In this document: positions 63,990-64,000 of the stretch, piece after piece | Layout: each line of letters begins with the position of its first letter | Position numbering within the stretch: position 1 is the first letter of the stretch | Position numbers and translations under genes: made by a program | Notes under the pieces: model-generated | What the model was told of the DNA's origin: nothing | The model's input: only the letters and a program-made list of their open reading frames with translations | Database searches by the model: none | Origin: Palsa-661 sp035535015 | Lineage (GTDB): Bacteria; Actinomycetota; Acidimicrobiia; Acidimicrobiales; UBA8190 | Assembly (NCBI GenBank): GCA_035535015.1 | Contig: DATLQU010000036.1 | Location: forward strand, 1-64,000 | Direction: 5' to 3' | DNA length: 64,000 bases

Positions 63990-64000
63990 GCACTGACCAG

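Overview
The window is a gene-dense, very GC-rich chromosomal segment of an actinobacterium. GTG starts are frequent, four-base stop/start overlaps (ATGA or GTGA) are common, and nearly all genes are housekeeping. Markers pointing to Actinomycetota are a mycothiol-dependent maleylpyruvate isomerase-like protein, an MtrA-MtrB-LpqB-like cluster, a WhiG/FliA-type sigma factor beside rpsB-tsf-pyrH-frr-cdsA, class II DAHP synthase, and an LLM/F420-oxidoreductase relic. The secreted SDGGVFAFG-repeat protein and the DUF5679 mini-protein make class Acidimicrobiia my best guess; this is inference, with no marker-gene search behind it.

Layout. 1-134: a perfect 7-bp tandem array at the window edge. 266-3109: small zinc-ribbon protein, Ppx/GppA phosphatase, DUF5679 protein, MDMPI-like protein. 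3173-7981: tig-clpP-clpX-folC (protein folding and degradation, then folate). 8179-13705: ndk, then mreB-mreC-mreD-mrdA (cell shape and elongation). 13719-23002: radical SAM pair, RNase E/G, rplU-rpmA-obgE-proB-proA. 22999-26211: MoxR ATPase, CoxE-like VWA protein, histidine phosphatase. 26199-29566: secreted repeat/DUF1906 protein, DAHP synthase and a deleted F420-oxidoreductase relic. 29572-30838: nadD, a small membrane protein, rsfS. 30912-33387: sigma factor with a putative membrane anti-sigma partner, and an unknown exported protein. 33408-37964 (minus): oligopeptide-type binding lipoprotein, MtrA-like regulator, MtrB-like kinase, GerMN lipoprotein. 38071-48920: xerC, whiG-type sigma, rpsB-tsf-pyrH-frr-cdsA-dxr-rseP-ispG. 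48938-50353 (minus): proS. 50682-63333: rimP-nusA-ylxR-infB-rbfA-truB-ribF-rpsO-pnp-M16 peptidase-dapB. 63396-63989: TetR regulator.

The genes mostly form long co-directional operons for translation, RNA metabolism, envelope growth and isoprenoid precursors. Regulation visible in the sequence includes a recurring TAGNNT/TANNNT element 5-11 nt before many first-gene start codons (suggesting leaderless or very short-leader mRNAs), a perfect terminator hairpin between the nusA-operon promoter and rimP, and structured regions before rpsO and between rpsO and pnp.

I found no CRISPR array, prophage, transposase, tRNA or rRNA, and no convincing novel multi-gene system. The observations most worth following are: a ylxR gene with no canonical start codon but an AUA codon well placed behind a Shine-Dalgarno sequence; the putative nusA-operon attenuator; the leaderless-type -10 pattern; and the in-frame relic of an LLM oxidoreductase.
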